NCBI GenBank assembly: GCA_946482335.1
Contig: CAMLRG010000255.1
Coordinates: 1 to 6,785, forward strand
Reading direction: 5' to 3'
DNA: 6,785 nucleotides
Source: an uncultured Duganella sp.
GTDB lineage: Bacteria > Pseudomonadota > Gammaproteobacteria > Burkholderiales > Burkholderiaceae
The position numbers and the translations under genes are program-made. This document shows, one piece after another, positions 5,219-6,785 of the stretch (positions within the stretch are counted from its first letter, which is position 1; every line of letters begins with the position of its first letter). Below the pieces are notes generated by a model, which saw only the letters and a list, made by a program, of their open reading frames with translations, searched no databases and had not been told where the DNA came from.

Positions 5219-6769
5219 ATGAAGACATGCATCCGCATCATCCCGACCCTGATGCTGGCCGCCAGCTGCGTCCACGCCCAGGATAAGCCTGCGGCCGACG
5301 GGAACGGCAAACCGCCGGCCGCGGCAGAACGCCCGGCCGAGAGCAAGGCATTCGACCGCATCCTGAAGGCCGAATCGTCCGTCTCCAAGAACAGTACCGT
5401 CACCATCAAGGGCAAATCCGTACCGTACAAGGTGACCGCCGGCACCCAGCCGGTGTGGGACAAGGACGGCAAGGTGATCGCTTCGCTGTTCTACACCTAT
5501 TACCAGCGCAGCGACGTCGGCGACAAATCGCGCCGTCCGCTGGTGCTGTCCTTCAATGGCGGGCCCGGCTCGGCATCGGTCTGGATGCATATCGCCTACA
5601 CCGGCCCCAAAGTGCTGAACATCGATTCCGAAGGCTACCCGCTCCAGCCCTACGGCGTGAAGGACAACCCGCACTCCATCCTGGACGTGGCGGACATCCT
5701 CTACATCGACCCTGTCAACACCGGCTTCTCGCGCATCCTCGACCCGAAAGCCGACCGCGCCACCTTCTTCGGCGTGAACGCCGACATCAAATACCTGGCC
5801 GACTGGCTGCAAGCCTTCGTATCGCGCGAGGGCCGCTGGACCTCGCCGAAATTCCTGATCGGCGAAAGCTACGGCACGGCGCGGGTGTCGGGCCTGGCGC
5901 TGGAATTGCAGAATGCGCACTGGATGTACCTGAATGGCGTGGTGCTGGTATCGCCGACCGGCTTGGGTCTCAAGCGCGAAGGCCCGGTTGGCCAGGCGCT
6001 GTCCCTGCCCTACTACACGGCTGCCGCCTGGTACCAGAAGGCCCTGCCGGCCGACTTGCAGCAGAAGGATTTGAAGGACGTGCTGCCGGAAGCGGAATCG
6101 TTTGCGGTCAACGAATTGATCCCGGCGCTGGCCAATGGCGGCTTCCTCGATGCGCAGAAGCGCGCGGCGGTGGCGGCCAAGGTGGCGCGCTACTCCGGCC
6201 TGCCGGAGAAGGTCGTCCAGCAAAACAACCTGAGCGTGCCGGTCGGCACCTTCTGGAAGGAACTTCTGCGCGACAAGGGCTATACCATCGGCCGCCTCGA
6301 TTCGCGCTATCTGGGCATCGACAAGAAGGATGCCGGCGACAAGGTCGATTACAACGCCGAGCTGACGTCCTGGCTGCATTCGTTTACGCCGGCCATCAAC
6401 TACTACCTGCGCGACGTGCTGGGCTACAAGACCGACCTTACCTACAATATGTTCGGGCCGGTGCACCCGTGGGACAACAAGGATGACAATACCGGCGAGA
6501 ACCTGCGCCAGGCCATGGCCGCCAATCCTTACCTGAAGCTGATGGTGCAGTCGGGGTACTTCGATGGCGCCACCACTTACTTCGACGCCAAGTACACCAT
6601 GTGGCAGCTCGACCCGAGCGGCCGCATGAAGGAGCGCATGCGCTTTGAGGGCTACCGCAGCGGGCACATGATGTACTTGCGGGCCGAGGACCTGGTGAAG
6701 TCGAACGACGACCTGCGCGACTTCATCCTGAAGGCACTGCCGGGCAGCGGCGTACCGGCCAAGTACTAA
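5219..6769 (+). CDS. Exported S10-family serine carboxypeptidase-like peptidase
   Basis: A 516-residue alpha/beta-hydrolase peptidase of MEROPS family S10, expected to remove C-terminal residues from peptides outside the cytoplasm. AGAAGAGA (5206-5213) is a purine-rich ribosome binding site five bases before ATG. The signal peptide MKTCIRIIPTLMLAASCVHA probably ends at A20; a linker rich in Ala and Pro follows to about residue 42. The family landmarks are in order: the oxyanion-hole motif NGGPGSAS (113-120), YIDPVNTGFS (162-171), the nucleophile elbow GESYG with Ser217, the acid in YFDG with Asp449, and the base in SGHMMY with His483. The triad is complete and spaced as in the family. Eukaryotic carboxypeptidases have Cys after NGGPG; here Ser-Ala replaces it, as in bacterial relatives I recall. 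The gene ends with two stop codons in a row (TAA TAA). Specificity for single residues, dipeptides or another acyl substrate cannot be read from the sequence, and S10 relatives include acyltransferases. It stands alone, 98 bp after the HAF gene. Confidence 0.93.
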   Translation: MKTCIRIIPTLMLAASCVHAQDKPAADGNGKPPAAAERPAESKAFDRILKAESSVSKNSTVTIKGKSVPYKVTAGTQPVWDKDGKVIASLFYTYYQRSDVGDKSRRPLVLSFNGGPGSASVWMHIAYTGPKVLNIDSEGYPLQPYGVKDNPHSILDVADILYIDPVNTGFSRILDPKADRATFFGVNADIKYLADWLQAFVSREGRWTSPKFLIGESYGTARVSGLALELQNAHWMYLNGVVLVSPTGLGLKREGPVGQALSLPYYTAAAWYQKALPADLQQKDLKDVLPEAESFAVNELIPALANGGFLDAQKRAAVAAKVARYSGLPEKVVQQNNLSVPVGTFWKELLRDKGYTIGRLDSRYLGIDKKDAGDKVDYNAELTSWLHSFTPAINYYLRDVLGYKTDLTYNMFGPVHPWDNKDDNTGENLRQAMAANPYLKLMVQSGYFDGATTYFDAKYTMWQLDPSGRMKERMRFEGYRSGHMMYLRAEDLVKSNDDLRDFILKALPGSGVPAKY

Positions 6770-6785
6770 TAAAAAAGTCGGGGTC
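6770..6785. other. Window tail after the S10 gene
   Basis: The sequence is an in-frame second TAA, then an A-run (6771-6776) and GTCGGGGTC. An A-run before a GC-rich segment could be the left side of a bidirectional terminator, but the window ends before any second arm, so it cannot be judged. Confidence 0.2.

Noticed and set aside
5252..5269. A lipoprotein signal (AASC, Cys17) in the S10 protein
   Set aside because: The -3 residue is Ala, not the usual Leu/Val/Ile, and a normal signal peptidase I site (VHA-QD) follows directly. Lipidation remains possible but less likely.
5195..6667. A 490-codon open frame on the minus strand across the S10 gene
   Set aside because: It is fully antisense to a gene with intact catalytic motifs. 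Its product is low-complexity Val/Ala/Gly/Arg/His-rich sequence typical of GC-rich antisense shadows, with no recognisable domain.

Overview
The window is ordinary GC-rich chromosomal DNA from a proteobacterium. Strong G/C bias at third codon positions and the mix of protein families (a long-type PEP carboxylase, a HAF-repeat protein and a bacterial S10 carboxypeptidase) suggest a betaproteobacterium, perhaps Oxalobacteraceae such as Massilia or Duganella. That placement is inferred from protein character and not tested by any search. I see no mobile element, CRISPR array, rRNA or tRNA, and no composition break that would suggest recent transfer. No gap between genes exceeds about 100 bases.

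Layout from left to right: (1) the 3' three quarters or more of ppc, phosphoenolpyruvate carboxylase, entering from the left edge and ending at 2195 with a GC-rich stem-loop behind it; (2) a small exported GIN-domain (DUF2807) protein, 2292-2918; (3) a GNAT acetyltransferase on the minus strand, 3585 down to 2902, whose 3' end overlaps the GIN gene by 17 bp; (4) a YjdM/PhnA-type zinc-ribbon protein, 3596-3937, starting head-to-head with the acetyltransferase only 10 bp away; (5) an exported HAF-repeat protein with a C-terminal membrane segment, 4011-5120; (6) an exported S10 serine carboxypeptidase-like enzyme, 5219-6769, with an intact catalytic triad. The window ends 16 bases after its stop.

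These genes do not form an obvious pathway. ppc is central anaplerotic metabolism, the acetyltransferase and YjdM-like protein are cytoplasmic, and three of the six products (GIN, HAF, S10) carry signal peptides and act in the envelope or outside the cell. Each plus-strand gene appears to be its own transcription unit, with gaps of 73-98 bp.

The most interesting signals are regulatory. A 10-bp-arm inverted repeat lies beside the two nearly touching divergent start codons (3537-3558). Two consecutive stem-loops fill the 73-bp gap before the HAF gene, and the second places that gene's Shine-Dalgarno sequence inside a stem (3971-4008). The HAF protein also shows seven regularly spaced 43-44-residue repeats, which suggests a seven-bladed propeller. 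I found no convincing new multi-gene system.
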